Shown: positions 11,384 through 27,602 of the stretch, in pieces | Layout of the letters: each line of letters begins with the position of its first letter | Position numbering within the stretch: position 1 is the stretch's first letter | Source: Piromyces finnis | Taxonomy: Eukaryota > Neocallimastigomycota > Neocallimastigomycetes > Neocallimastigales > Neocallimastigaceae | Reading direction: 5' to 3' | Assembly: GCA_002104945.1 (NCBI GenBank) | Contig: MCFH01000035.1 | Coordinates: 1 to 64,000, forward strand | DNA: 64,000 bases | The notes under the pieces: generated by a model | Told to the model about the DNA's origin: nothing | The model's input: the letters and a program-made list of their open reading frames with translations, nothing else | The model's database searches: none | Translations under genes and position numbers: made by a program

Positions 11384-13451
11384 TTTGGATAACTTTAAAT
11401 ACAAAATATAGATAAAAAATTATAATAATAAAAATAAAAATAATAAAAATAAAAATAATAACATAAATAAATAATAATTTATAGTTAGTTAATATTGATA
11501 TATTTTTGGTGGCAAAATGAAATGAAATTTCATTTTAATTAACATTTTATCTATTGTTCTATTTGTTAATTTACCTTTTATATAATTATAGGATTAGAAA
11601 AAAAATAAATTGAGAATTAAATAAATAAATTAATGTATAAATTTTATCTAAATGTGTTTTTATTCTTTATTTGAAAATTAATGTTATTTTCTAGATTATT
11701 TGTTTGTTGTTTTCTATATTACAATTAAATACTCCTTTTAATTTTGAAATATATAATTTTTTTTTACACTATTTTTCTTTAAAAGAAATATTATCTTTTT
11801 TACTATTTTTCAAAAGTGTATTTTTATTTAAAAGTAAAAACAAGGTAATTAATAAAGTAAAAAAAAAAAAAAAAAAAAATTTTTTTTTGGTGTTTATATA
11901 CTTTTTTTATTATTTTTTAATTTAATTTATTTTATTACTGATTTTAGAAATTGTAATAAAAAATGATGAAATGAATTTTTTTAATAATAAAATTTTAATT
12001 CGAACAATGAACAATAGCATCATCATCATTATCTTTATCATAATAATAATAATTTTAATTTTAATATTTATTTATTTATTAATTCTATTTAATTGTTTAT
12101 ATTTAATATTATTTCTTTATTCTTTAATTTATTTTATTTTATATATAATAGTTTAGAACGTTTATATTAAAAAAGTTTAAATTAATTTTTTTTAATAATA
12201 TTAATATTATTTTATTATTATAATATATATCAACATTATATGATTTCATTTCTGTTGAATTTTTTTTTAAAAAAAAAGAGAATATAGTAATGGAAAGCTT
12301 TACGAGAAACAAAAGTATAATAAGTAATGTATAAATAGGTATAGAAAATAGAAACAAATTATTATATTTACATTTTTCTTTTATAGATTTAAAAATCATG
12401 TTAAATTTATGGATTGAATCAATAGTTCACAAGCAAGCAAGTTTTCTTAATAATTATATATCATAAAAATGTAATAAAATATATATTATTTTCTTTTAAA
12501 AACCTAAATGAAATAATAATCCAACGACAAATAGATAAAACACTAAAACACTATATAGTATATTTTCCTTATTATTAAAGGTTTTTTTTTATTCTATTCA
12601 ATTTTCCTATTTTTATTCCTAAATTCAACTTTTTTAAAAAAAATGTTACACTAAAAAAAAACAACCACGATCAATAAAAATTTATTTTAAAATCTTGAAA
12701 TAAGATTATCATTCAGAATAAATACTTGATTAAAAAAAAAAAAGTATTTTACATTTTCCTAAACCACTAGTTACAATAACCGCAGTAACAAAAATTATAC
12801 TGAATTTCGCTTTACTTTTTTTTTTTTCTTTCTTCGATTAATTCTACTTTTTGTATGCAACAAAAGTTAAATTTAAAAAAATTAATTAAGCCAAATTAAG
12901 AAAATATAAATTAAAAATTTAGCGTATATTATTTCAATTTACTTTTTATTTTACAGAATAAAATCTACCATCAATTCGTATTAATTATAATATATATACT
13001 ATATATATTATAATATATATTCATTTATAGAGAAATCAAAAATCGAAAAATATTATTAATATATTATAATTAATATAATATTTTACATTATATTGTAATA
13101 TATGAACGAAATAATCAAGTTTACTTCCAAGCTCTAACTTTAATTATTTCAATTTATTGTATAATATATTATTCATATAATAATTTAAATTGATATTTCA
13201 TTGATTTTTTTTAAATTGTCCCATTATAAATATTATATTAATATATGTTGCTATTTAATATTTTATTAATTATATAATTATTTTAATTCTATTATATTAG
13301 AATGTAGTGTAATATATAATTTGAATTTATATTAGTTTTTTTTAAACAATTTTCTGTATAACATTATTTTCAAAATAGTTTGATTACTGGCTGGAAAACT
13401 ACTCTATAAATACTTAATACCAGAATATTAAAAACGTTCTTTTAAAGATAC

Positions 13452-13692
13452 TAGTGACGGTGACAATAGCTCGATAGATAGGAACATCGATAATTACTGA
13501 CTACTTTTATTCATTTTTAATTTTTAATACCGGTTCTGTATTTATGAAATTTTATTTTTTTTTTTTTTTAAAAAAAAAAAGTTCATTTTAATATGTGTAT
13601 TACAGACCTTTGAAAAAATATCGATCATTTTTAGCCATTCTTTTTCCAATCCATATGCTTGTTGAATAATCTCCTTTTCAATTCTTTCAATT
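13452..13692 (-). pseudogene. Two orphan exon-like segments
   Basis: On the minus strand, 13692-13608 reads as a charged helix-like peptide (RIEKEIIQQAYGLEKEWLKM...) bounded by AG and GT. 13496-13452 reads IIDVPIYRAIVTVT, again behind a CAG and before a GTATCT. Both have clearly non-random amino-acid composition and higher G+C than the surroundings. No start, stop or further exons were found, so they may be relics of a lost gene or part of a gene with tiny exons. The protein was not recognised. Confidence 0.25.
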
Positions 13693-14747
13693 CTTTTTTA
13701 TATGAATAAAGAGTTTAAAGTATACACAATTAAATAATAAAAAAAATCCCAATTTTAATTATTGAAATTAATCATAAATAAATAACAGTGAATAAATATT
13801 AAATAGTGACAATGTTATTTTATGTGAAAATAAAATAATTATTATATTCTTTTTATTATTATAAAAAAAGAATTTATTTAAATCATTACCTTAAAAAACA
13901 TAATTAATCATAAACATCCCTTTTAATTCTTCAATACTTTTGTTTTACTATGTAATTAATGTAATTATAGTTAATAAAGTTAATCTTTATAATAGTAATA
14001 TTTAAAATGAAAAAAAAAAGGATTATTGATATACAATAAATAATGTATTATTTAATCCTATAAATTAACTTCTCATTGAAATTCTTTTTTAAATATAACC
14101 ATTTTTAAATTATTGATTTATTAAAAATCTTTATACTAAAAAAAACTTTATATGTTAATATTCAATTGTACAATATTATCTTTATATTAATTACTCTTGT
14201 TTTTTTTTTTTTTTTAATTAATATATATATGACTAAATTATAAACAAACAATAATAAAGATACGATTTAATAAACAATTCTAGTTGATTTTTTTTTTTTG
14301 GTTATAAAATAATTCGATAATATTTTTACCTATGTAATCTAACAAAAATATGATAATAGTTGCTATTCTTTCTTATAATATCATTCATGAAAAAAAAAAA
14401 AAAAAAGTTTATTTTTTTTCATGATTATATAGACTCTAATATATAATTTTTATGAAAAAAAAAAAAAATAGCAAATATCAACGTATGATAAGAGTAATTA
14501 AAATTTTATATTTTTCTAATTTTTCTATTTATAGGCATTATTTGTTAGGTAAAACTATACAGTATAATAACAATAATTAATATTGAAAATAAAACTTTAT
14601 TTTATATTTTATAATAAATTATTCCTTTTTGGATATATTTAAGACTATTTTGATAAAACATTCTATATACAACATATATAAATTACATTACATAGTTATT
14701 ATATAAAATACGTTTTCTATAATCATATGATCTTTATTTTTTTTTTA

Positions 14748-15035
14748 ATGATGGATAAGAATGAAACTTCATACTTTGAAGTCTTAATTAAAAATGAAAA
14801 AGTCATGTTTTTAATGAATGCATTTTAATATAAGAACAAAATAATACATGATACTGCATCAAGATGAAATTATAACAGCCATCCTAACTACTTTAATTTT
14901 TCAATAAATGGTGATTCTAATCAAAAGTCTGTTATTAGAAAAAACAAAAAGAATTTATTAATAAAAGAATTAATAGATTATTTTAGAACAATAATTAATC
15001 TAATAAAAAAATTGATAGTATTTAACTTTAAATAA
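14748..15035 (+). pseudogene. Stop-interrupted frame of unknown origin
   Basis: A frame of 96 codons starts at ATG (MMDKNETSYFEVLIKNEK) and continues to 15035 with two internal stops (after MNAF and after DTASR). Its composition, with peptides such as SHPNYFNFSINGDSNQKS, looks more protein-like than the flanks. It could be a degenerate gene or chance; no family was recognised. Confidence 0.25.
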
Positions 15036-16635
15036 TAATTATTTCTTATTTATATAAAAACGTATTATAAAAAAAATATTTTATTGTTACAATTTTTTTT
15101 TTTTTTATGTTACTTTCTTCAATTTTATTAGTTTTATATAATTTAACTATAAAAGTTTAAATGAACCTTAAATTTATACTTTTTTGGTTAAATTAAACAT
15201 CAAAATAATTTAATTTATTAAACATTTAGTTAATATATTATCATATTATTTTTATTTCTATGTTATCAATTAATTAACTTTTTAGTTTTTTCTTTATATA
15301 TTATTTATTTAGTTCATTCATTTATTATTTTAAAAGTTATTGCTGTTTGTCTTAAAAAAAATAGTAATTATTACTAACCAAGAGATGAATTGTAGTAATA
15401 AAAAATCTAGAAAGATAGAAAATATGAAATATATTAAAAAAAAAAAATTAATATAAAAACATGAAAAATTTAAATCAACATTATATTACAATTATTTAAA
15501 TAACTACATTTTTATATAATAATGTATTTGAAAAAAGGTTTGATTATTGTTAATACAAATAGATAAATAGTATACTAGTATACTATAATAATTAAAAAAA
15601 ACAAACATTGTTCTATCAAAAATATATAATATATATCATAAAATGTTTTTATTAGTTAAAGAATGTCAACATTATAACAGTAAAAATAAATAAATATTTT
15701 AATTTTATTTTTTATAGTACATTATCAAAAAAAAAAAAAATTTTTTTAATTTTTATTATATATCAATAAAAAAAAATTTTTAAAAGTTTGAAATAACAAT
15801 TAGCTTTAAAATATATAAGAAAACATCTATTAATAATGCCCATTTTTTGAATTTTATGACGATAATATATATATAGTTTATGATATAAATAAAATTATAA
15901 AGGTTCTCTATAATAAATAATAAATAAAAATTACTTCAAGCCATCCAATTACAAAATCTTAAAAAATAAAAAGTTTTGTTGTTATCGATAACAAAGTTTT
16001 ATATAAAGTAAAAATTGAAATAGAATATCATAAAATTTAATTATTGATAATAAAGTATTTTTAGTCTTTTTTTATTTATTTATTCATTTAGTTAATTCCT
16101 TAACAAATAATTTATACCCATAACATGTAATAACCATTTAAAATTTAATTCTTAACTTTTTAATATCTATATGTTATTTGAAGTGTAATAATATAAGCAA
16201 AATTATATTGATAATTATTTGATGGGGTATAAAAAGATTTTGCTGAAAATTGTCATAAAGAATTATATAAAACTTTAATTGTAATTGAAAGAATGATTTT
16301 CATTAAAATAATAACCTTTAATTATGTCAAATCCTTGTAATTTCTTTTATATATTTTAAAAAAAGATTATAAAAAAAAAGAATAAAATATTCTGTTAATT
16401 ATTTATTGTATATTAAAAGTATTCTTTTATAAATTGTCAATTGAAAGAATATATTTTATTTACTATAAATAAATAGAGATATGTCTTTTTTTTTTTCATG
16501 TATTAACTTTTTATTTTTTTGTTAAAAGAATATAGTTATAAAGTATTTAAAAAAAAGATTTTTGTATTATAAGTAATAATCATAAAATTGCTTTAATTTC
16601 ATCAAAATATTTTATTTATTTAACCTTCATTAATA

Positions 16636-21122
<4,487 letters not shown>

Positions 21123-21721
21123 TTAAATAATAAATAACATAAAAATTTATAATACAGATTATAACTCATATATCAAATTATATAATTTAATCAAAACAAA
21201 TTTATAATAAAAATAATAAAAATAGGATAGTGTAATTATTATTTTTTTTTTTTTTTTTCTTGTACATTAATAATGATAATAAATTAAAACAAAAATGTTT
21301 TATTAAAAAAAAAAATTCACCAAACTCTATTTATAAAAATAAAATATGGTGTTGTTTATAAAACTTTTTTTTTTTTAATTATTAATTATGTATATATAAT
21401 TATATTTATTTATCATTTTGTATTGGAATTTAAATGAAACTAATTATCTACATAACTTTTTCTATATATTACAAGATAAATTATAGATAAACTATTAAAA
21501 TATATATAAAATAAAAAAAAATTTTTTTAAACTATTTAATTAGCATTATATTTATAGGTATATATGATAATAATGATATATATAAAGGTATTGTACTATT
21601 TTATTATAATATAATTAATTATAAAAATATGATAGCTTTTTTTTTTTTTTTTAATAATTATATTATTTATATATAATATATATTAAAAAATTGTATTTAA
21701 TTAACAGGTTTTATCATTTTA
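21123..21721. other. Short convergent intergenic region
   Basis: Lies between the 3' ends of the decarboxylase (+) and the DPBB protein (-). AT-rich, with several T/A runs of 10-18 bases that may include polyadenylation signals of both genes. Nothing else seen. Confidence 0.6.
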
Positions 21722-23154
21722 CTATATAGTAATTTTTGCTTCTTGGTATTTATTATCACGTTCAATAAGTGTTGGCAATCCTTCAGTACCAAACATATGA
21801 TCTGGCATAGCTCTATAATCACCTTGATTATCATTTCTTTTGGTAAGACTTCGTTTAAGTCCTGTTGCAGATCTCTTAAGACCGGAAGCAGATCTTGATA
21901 CACTACGTTTAAGATTACTAAAAGCATCTGGGAACTTTTGTTTTAATTCATCATATTTACTTGGACTTTGTTTCTTTAAATATAATAATCCTATACCTGC
22001 AGCTCCAGATACGGTTACAGCAGTGGAGAGAATACCAATAGTGTATGAACCACCTTCTTCATCTGGAAATTGACTTTCAAGAGCTTTTAACTCTTCATCT
22101 GAATAATTGGTTTGTTGTGGATTTATCGTTTTAGTTTGACCCACAATTGGAGCTTCCTCTGGAATAGTCTTTTCATTTGTTTCATCAGTAATTATATTTA
22201 TATCACCAATAGCTGGAACAACACTGATATTTGTTGAAGTGGCCTGGGAATTTGGAAGTGTTTTAGCCATTGATGCAAGTACTTTTGTTCCCATTGTGGT
22301 TGCAATTGAAGCGGCTGAAGCATTTGGAATGGCAACAGTCTTTGATGAAATAGCATTAAAAGCTACAGCATTAGTATTTGGAATACTTTTAGTTGGGATT
22401 GTTTTGGCTGTTGATCTATTTTGAGTAGTGGTTGTTCTTACTGTTGTAGTAATTCTTCTTGTTGTAGTTGTTCTTGTTGTAGTTGTTCTTCTAGTAGTTG
22501 TAGTAGTTTTTGGAATGGCGTTTTTATTAAAAGTACCTCTAGTTTCATTATTTTTAATCATTCTCAAAGCTTGTTCCTTATACATTGAAACAAATTGAGA
22601 TTTACTTAAACCTAATGATTTAGCAAAACTTTCAGTTTGACTAGGTGGGTAAATAATTTCTCTTGAGATTTTACCATTTGAAAATGCAGCAACCCAAATA
22701 ACAGGGAAGACACCATCATTTATTCTACGAACACTTTTAAAAGCTTCTCTACTAAGATCAATATGAGAATCTTTACATTCATGACAGGAATCAATAATTT
22801 TTACTTTTACCATTTTTCCAAGATATTGTTCTTCTCTATTATCAACAGCCATAACTACCGCGTATGAATCACACAAATTTCTATTATATTTGGTACTCTA
22901 TTATTTATAAAAATATATTTTTATATTATTAATAATTTTATCAAATAATTCTTATTATACTATATTTTACATACAATTGCTGCATAATAATCAGTATCAG
23001 GTTTGGATTGATGATCATAACATGAAGGATTCAATTCAGAATTTACATTTTTATCTTCTGAACCACCATACCAAGTAGCTTGATAGGCATCACCACTAGT
23101 TTTAATAAAGGGGATGTGTAAAGTTAGAATTATTAAAAAGAATATAATCTTCAT
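21722..23154 (-). CDS. Secreted, C-terminally anchored expansin/barwin-like (DPBB) protein
   Basis: Exon 1 (23154-22975) and exon 2 (22897-21722) flank a 77-bp intron with a GTATGT donor; the product is 451 aa. A signal peptide (MKIIFFLIILTLHIPFIKTS) leads into a Cys-containing double-psi beta-barrel: ATWYGG, LNPSCYD, YYAAI, NLCDSYAVV, VKIIDSCHECKDSHIDLS and VIWVAAF. This pattern is shared by RlpA, barwin, expansin and related cell-wall proteins, where the barrel binds or loosens polysaccharide. A Thr/Arg-rich linker (many TTTTR) and a low-complexity Ser/Ala/Thr region follow. Near residue 370 a hydrophobic segment (IGILSTAVTVSGAAGIGLLY) and a basic tail suggest a single-pass anchor with a short cytosolic end. 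It may act on the fungus's own wall or on plant fibre; enzymatic activity is not evident. Confidence 0.75.
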
Positions 23155-24442
23155 AACTTTTATATCTTTTTCTTTATCTTATATTTATTTATTCTTTTTT
23201 TCTTATTAAAATAAATTATCTTATATATAATATGAAGCAAAATATAATAAGATATATTAAATAAAAGATAAAATTAAAAATAGTTGATTAGTACTATTAG
23301 TATAATTAATAATTAATTCTACAAATTAATTGATTGATTTAAAAAATGATGAATAATACAATTCTGTATTTTGAATAAACTTGTTTAATTGTATATATAT
23401 AGAATTAAATTTCTTCTTTTTAAAATATCAATTAACATAAAATATAAAATAATAGTGTAGTAATGATATTATTAGATATACTACTATGGATAATTACATT
23501 TTATCAGCATAAAAAAAAATTTATAAGATATAATTATTATAATTATAATTTTGGAAAAAATATCAAAAAAATAAAAAAAAGTAGAATAAATTAATATTTT
23601 ATATTCCTCCTAAAAAATCATATTTAATATATTATTTATTATATTATAATATATAACAATATGACAAATTTTAATGACTTTTTTGTGTAATCATTGTTTT
23701 GTTTTTTTTTTAATTAAAATAATATTTGGTGATTTTAAAGTTTTATATTAATTATACTTTAATAATTTACAACTTATTAATATATTTGTTAATTAAAAAA
23801 TATATATTTAATATATTATAGCATATATAATTAATTTAATACTTTTTAGTAAAAAAACTTATTATTTAATTAAAAATTTAAGATTATCTATTTAATGTGT
23901 AACATTAAGGTAAAATGTTCCTAATAATTAATTTTGTCTAAACTTAATTTATTAAAATAAAATTTAATATACAACTTTAATATGTATTTATGGCTTGACT
24001 CATACAAAATAAGAAATCTAATAAAAAAAGTTTTTTATTGTTATTTACAAAAAAATATAATAAGATTTTAATAAAGCCTTAATTGGGCTTTCACTACCAA
24101 ATAAAGAAATGTTCCATTTTTAATTTAAAATATATTAATTTCATATTCTAAAAACATTTTAACAAAATCAGAAGGCGGTAAAAAAAAAAAAAATTTAACG
24201 ATTATTATTGCTTTTAACAATAAACAAATGACTTTTAAATTATTAATGCACAATATTGATTTTTTATCAGCAATAATTGTTTTGTTTATATATTCAAATA
24301 TTATATTACTATGATAATGACCATTATTAAATATTATTATTATAATTATAATAGTATAATTGTATTTTAATTTTTAGAATTTTTGAATTCATTCTTATTA
24401 ATTTTTTATTATTAACCATTCATTTTTATTAATATTTATATT

Positions 24443-24475
<33 letters not shown>

Positions 24476-25189
24476 TTATATGTTTATTTATATATATTTA
24501 TATATTTATTTATTTGTTTATTTATTTATTTGTTTATTTATATTAAAAAATAATAATATAAATATTCTAGCTTTTGACTAAAGCAATATATTTTCATTTT
24601 AAATTAAAAAAGCGGTTATTTTTTTTTTAAAAAAAAATTACTATATTTAGAAGTAATTTTTAATGAATGAAAATTTAATTTTTTTTTTTTTTTTTTTTAC
24701 ATTCTTCTATTTAATAATGACTTGTTGGTGGAGGAAAATTTTTTATTATATAAATTTATGATATAGCATAGTAATTTAATGAAATATATAAATATAATAA
24801 TGTTATTACTACATAAAATATATCAAATAATATGTTTTTCATTTTCTCTAATAAAGTAAGCAATTACTAATTAGTAACTTTTTCTTTAATTTATTTAAAT
24901 ATTATTTATAAGTATGCATACACATCAATTAATAGTTTTATTTGTTATGCCATAATTTATATCAAATGTATTATTTAAAAACAAATTTAAAATCTAAAAA
25001 TAAAAAAAAAATATTTATTAAGAATCATTGTAGAATTTTATATACTTTTCAAAGAAACTCTAGAAATTTTATTTTAAAATTTTGAAATCCATAATACTAA
25101 TTTTATTAAGGATTTCTATATCAATCAATCTAAAAATAGTGTAAAATTTGATCCCATAATTTACAAAAATGTGTTGAAATTACTCATAT
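23155..25189. other. AT-rich intergenic region
   Basis: No coding exons or RNA genes recognised. Contains a degenerate TTTA tetranucleotide array at 24441-24545 and many A/T homopolymers. The promoter of the DPBB gene should be in the first few hundred bases. Confidence 0.6.
24441..24545. repeat. Degenerate (TTTA)n microsatellite
   Basis: About 105 bp of TTTA repeats with interruptions (TTTG, TATA). Simple-sequence expansion; no sign of function. Confidence 0.85.
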
Positions 25190-25537
25190 ATCTAGCAAAA
25201 TGTACCAGGTCCGATATCTTTCTTTTTTTTTTTTTGCTCTTGAGAAAACCTTCCTAAGCATTTAATGAATACTAATAAGTTAAAACATGACCGTCGTGGT
25301 TTTATTACAGCCTGCTGACTCTGCAGGGGGACACCAAGGACCGAAAATTAACATCAAAATCTAGATCTTTTATTTTTTAAAATTTTATCATGTGGATTCA
25401 CATGATAGTGTGTAGAACAAGTTGTTCTTTTATTCTATTAGTAGTGGACGGTGTATGAGCTATCAACACCATAGTTGACATCCTCGTCCTCAAGAAGATA
25501 TTGGAAACAATTAATCCTTTCAGATGACTAATAAATG
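25190..25537. other. GC-elevated block with hairpins and one exon-like frame
   Basis: The G+C content is clearly above the flanks. Two perfect hairpins occur: 9-bp arms TATCATGTG/CACATGATA at 25386-25407 (loop GATT), and AGAACA/TGTTCT at 25414-25428 (loop AGT). On the minus strand 25527-25438 forms a 30-codon frame behind a TAG acceptor and ending in TAA; its peptide includes INCFQYLLEDEDVNYGVD, which resembles part of an ankyrin repeat. The block could be a structured RNA gene, the 3' exon of a decayed protein gene, or an unidentified repeat. I cannot choose between them. Confidence 0.35.
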
Positions 25538-25710
25538 CGACAATATTTGGAATTATAATTAAATGTCCTTTTAGGTTTAAGCAAACTATACAATATTTTT
25601 AACATTAATACATTGATATTAATATTTTAAATGCAAAATGTAATGTAAATATATGGTCCATATATTTCAATTTACTAATACAAATCATAGAATGCATGTA
25701 TTAAAAAGAT

Positions 25711-25723
25711 TTCATAGTATATA
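25711..25723 (+). repeat. Target-site duplication, left copy
   Basis: The 13-mer TTCATAGTATATA directly precedes the SINE and is repeated exactly at 26336-26348 directly after its A-tail. Confidence 0.9.
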
Positions 25724-26255
25724 GTCGTTCCAGTTTTTATCCTGGTTGTTAAGGCGTTTCCTTAGCATACATAAGGCTTCTGGTTCGACCCCGCAGATGT
25801 CAGTGCCTGTGGATTTTCCCACTGGGTTTGCCATGGGTTGGGTTATGATATTCAGGTAAGTATAAATGAACTTTCTAATTTACTACTATGATAATAACAC
25901 TCGTCTAGCCGGCCTGAGAGGGTCTAGTGTACATGGTACATTCCAAATTAGAACTTAATAAGTGGTGACTTAGGCTATGCCAATAACACATAATATTCCT
26001 TAATCAATTTAAGTGTAAACATTAGGGGGCGGTTGACACGTGATCAAATTGACTATAAGAGGCTTAGCATTGTAGTTGTGAAATATCGTACAACGACATG
26101 CATCTAATGTACATGGATTAAGTGAGCGTCGAAGCTGAAGAAACAGTATGACAGACCAGGAGGGTCACAACCACCTAGCAATAGGAATGAGCCAACGTTT
26201 CTCTAAGAACCACCATTGGAGCTAACTCTGATCGATGGGAGAAATGCACTCGGAA

Positions 26256-26335
<80 letters not shown>
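25724..26335 (+). mobile_element. tRNA-derived SINE with poly(A) tail and 13-bp target-site duplication
   Basis: A complete 612-bp insertion bounded by a perfect 13-bp direct repeat. The head resembles a tRNA: a degenerate A box (TGGTTGTTAAGG, 25743-25754), a stem-loop shaped like an anticodon arm (CCTTA-7 nt loop-TAAGG, 25760-25776), and a perfect B box (GGTTCGACCCC, 25782-25792), so it can be read by RNA polymerase III. A G+C-richer body of about 460 bp follows, with no protein frame, then 77 consecutive A residues (26259-26335). Poly(A) tails and variable-length duplications are the signature of LINE-driven target-primed reverse transcription, so a LINE of this genome probably mobilised it. 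The intact duplication and long pure A-tail imply a recent insertion. Confidence 0.85.
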
Positions 26336-26337
<2 letters not shown>

Positions 26338-26348
26338 CATAGTATATA
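26336..26348 (+). repeat. Target-site duplication, right copy
   Basis: Exact copy of TTCATAGTATATA from 25711-25723; together they define the SINE ends. Confidence 0.9.
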
Positions 26349-27602
26349 ATGATGAGAAAAAATGAAAACATCCAATAGATATTTGATCTAAAGGAAATGT
26401 TAGAATAAGAAAAAAATAACATTAGTGATATTATTATAATAAAATATTCAATATATATTGTTTTTAAATTGGTTATAAATTTACTATAAATGAGTAAAAA
26501 AAAAAAAATTACTTCCAAAATCTTTACATAAATTTATAAAATATGAATGTTGTAATGCTATTTCCAAAAATTGAAAATTTTAATAAATGTCAACCAAATA
26601 TAAAAATAGGTATATTAGAATAAACATATAAATGTAGTTTTTTGTCATATTTATAGCATAAAGCAAATACACATAGTTTGAATATATTAATATTATTTAT
26701 ATACTATATATTAAAAATAATAAGTATTTATAATTGTTAGTGTTTAGTTATAAATATCCAATTAGTAATAATTAATATTAATAAAGAGTTTATGTAAAAA
26801 AATTACTATATTTTGCTCAATGTATTTTATATTGCTACTATTATTAAGGAAATGCTCCGAGTAGCAAAGCTCCATCCTCTTCCTATACGTACCTGTTTCT
26901 TAATAATTATATTATCATACAAATGAATTTTTAATCTCTAATAAAAATATATAATATATATATGTTAAGATTTTTTATATTTAGTGAGCAAAATATAATA
27001 GTTTTACATAAAACTCTTTATAAATATCTAAATACAGTTTAATATAATTAAATTTAATAATTAAACATTTATATTAAATCATTAATAAATATAATTATAA
27101 TGTATAAAATCATAGATCTACCATTTATTATATTATCATTTGCAAGAAGTATTAATAGTATAAAAAAAAAATTATAATTATCAAAAATCTTTATACTTTT
27201 AAGAGGTATTTTTAAAAATATTTTTATTATTTAATAATATTAATTTTATATCATTTCTAATGTGTTACTGGCATATTCCGATTTTTTTTTTAATTCATTA
27301 CGGGTTAGGGTATATACAAATTTAACAGTAAAAATCATTTAATATATAAACATTTCATACATCATATATATATATATTTATATTATTATTTTTTAATTTT
27401 TTTTTTTTAACATTTAACATAATATTCAAATTGAATATTTGAAAAAAAAAAAGCTTTAACAAAAATTAATAAAAAGGAATTAAAAAAAAAATAATAATAT
27501 ATGTATGATAAGCACAAAAAATTAATTTAAAAATTAATAATACATAATACAAAAAATATTAATAATAAATCATAAGAATTAAATTTAAAAGTTAGTAATA
27601 CA
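26349..27602. other. AT-rich intergenic region with a MITE-like element
   Basis: Upstream of ERV1. Apart from the inverted-repeat element at 26781-27021 nothing is recognised. The last 150 bases before ERV1 are A-rich with few G, a common look for promoters and leaders in this sequence. Confidence 0.55.
26781..27021. mobile_element. MITE-like element with imperfect 37-39-bp terminal inverted repeats
   Basis: Left arm 26781-26819 starts ATAAAGAGTTTATGTA and ends ATATTTTGCTCA. Right arm 26985-27021 is its near-complete reverse complement (TGAGCAAAATATAATAG...CATAAAACTCTTTAT), with a few mismatches and a 2-nt length difference. Inside lies a second 9-bp inverted repeat (ATTATTAAG/CTTAATAAT, about 26841-26910) around a G+C-richer core (ATGCTCCGAGTAGCAAAGC). 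Size, structure and lack of coding fit a non-autonomous DNA transposon. A target duplication was not clear in the AT-rich flanks, and a structured regulatory or RNA element is the alternative. Confidence 0.5.

Larger units (their letters stand above)
11384..16635. other. Long gene-poor AT-rich region between divergent genes
   Basis: This 5.2-kb stretch separates the branching enzyme and the decarboxylase, which are divergently transcribed. It is dominated by A/T homopolymers and short palindromic AT runs. The only coding-like signals are two short segments at 13452-13692 and a stop-interrupted frame at 14748-15035. No RNA gene or known repeat family was recognised. Confidence 0.55.

Noticed and set aside
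11704-12399. Three short hydrophobic frames upstream of the branching enzyme
   Set aside because: Phe/Ile/Leu/Asn-rich translations of AT-rich DNA, with no conserved motif or splice support.
24441-24545. Possible CRISPR-like or satellite array
   Set aside because: Simple TTTA repeats without spacers; the genome is eukaryotic.
25438-25720. Alternative 62-codon minus-strand frame through the GC block
   Set aside because: Runs open without a start and with less protein-like composition than the overlapping 30-codon exon-like frame; neither is certain.
26222-26518. 98-codon frame with poly-Phe across the A77 run
   Set aside because: The Phe run is the SINE A-tail read on the other strand.
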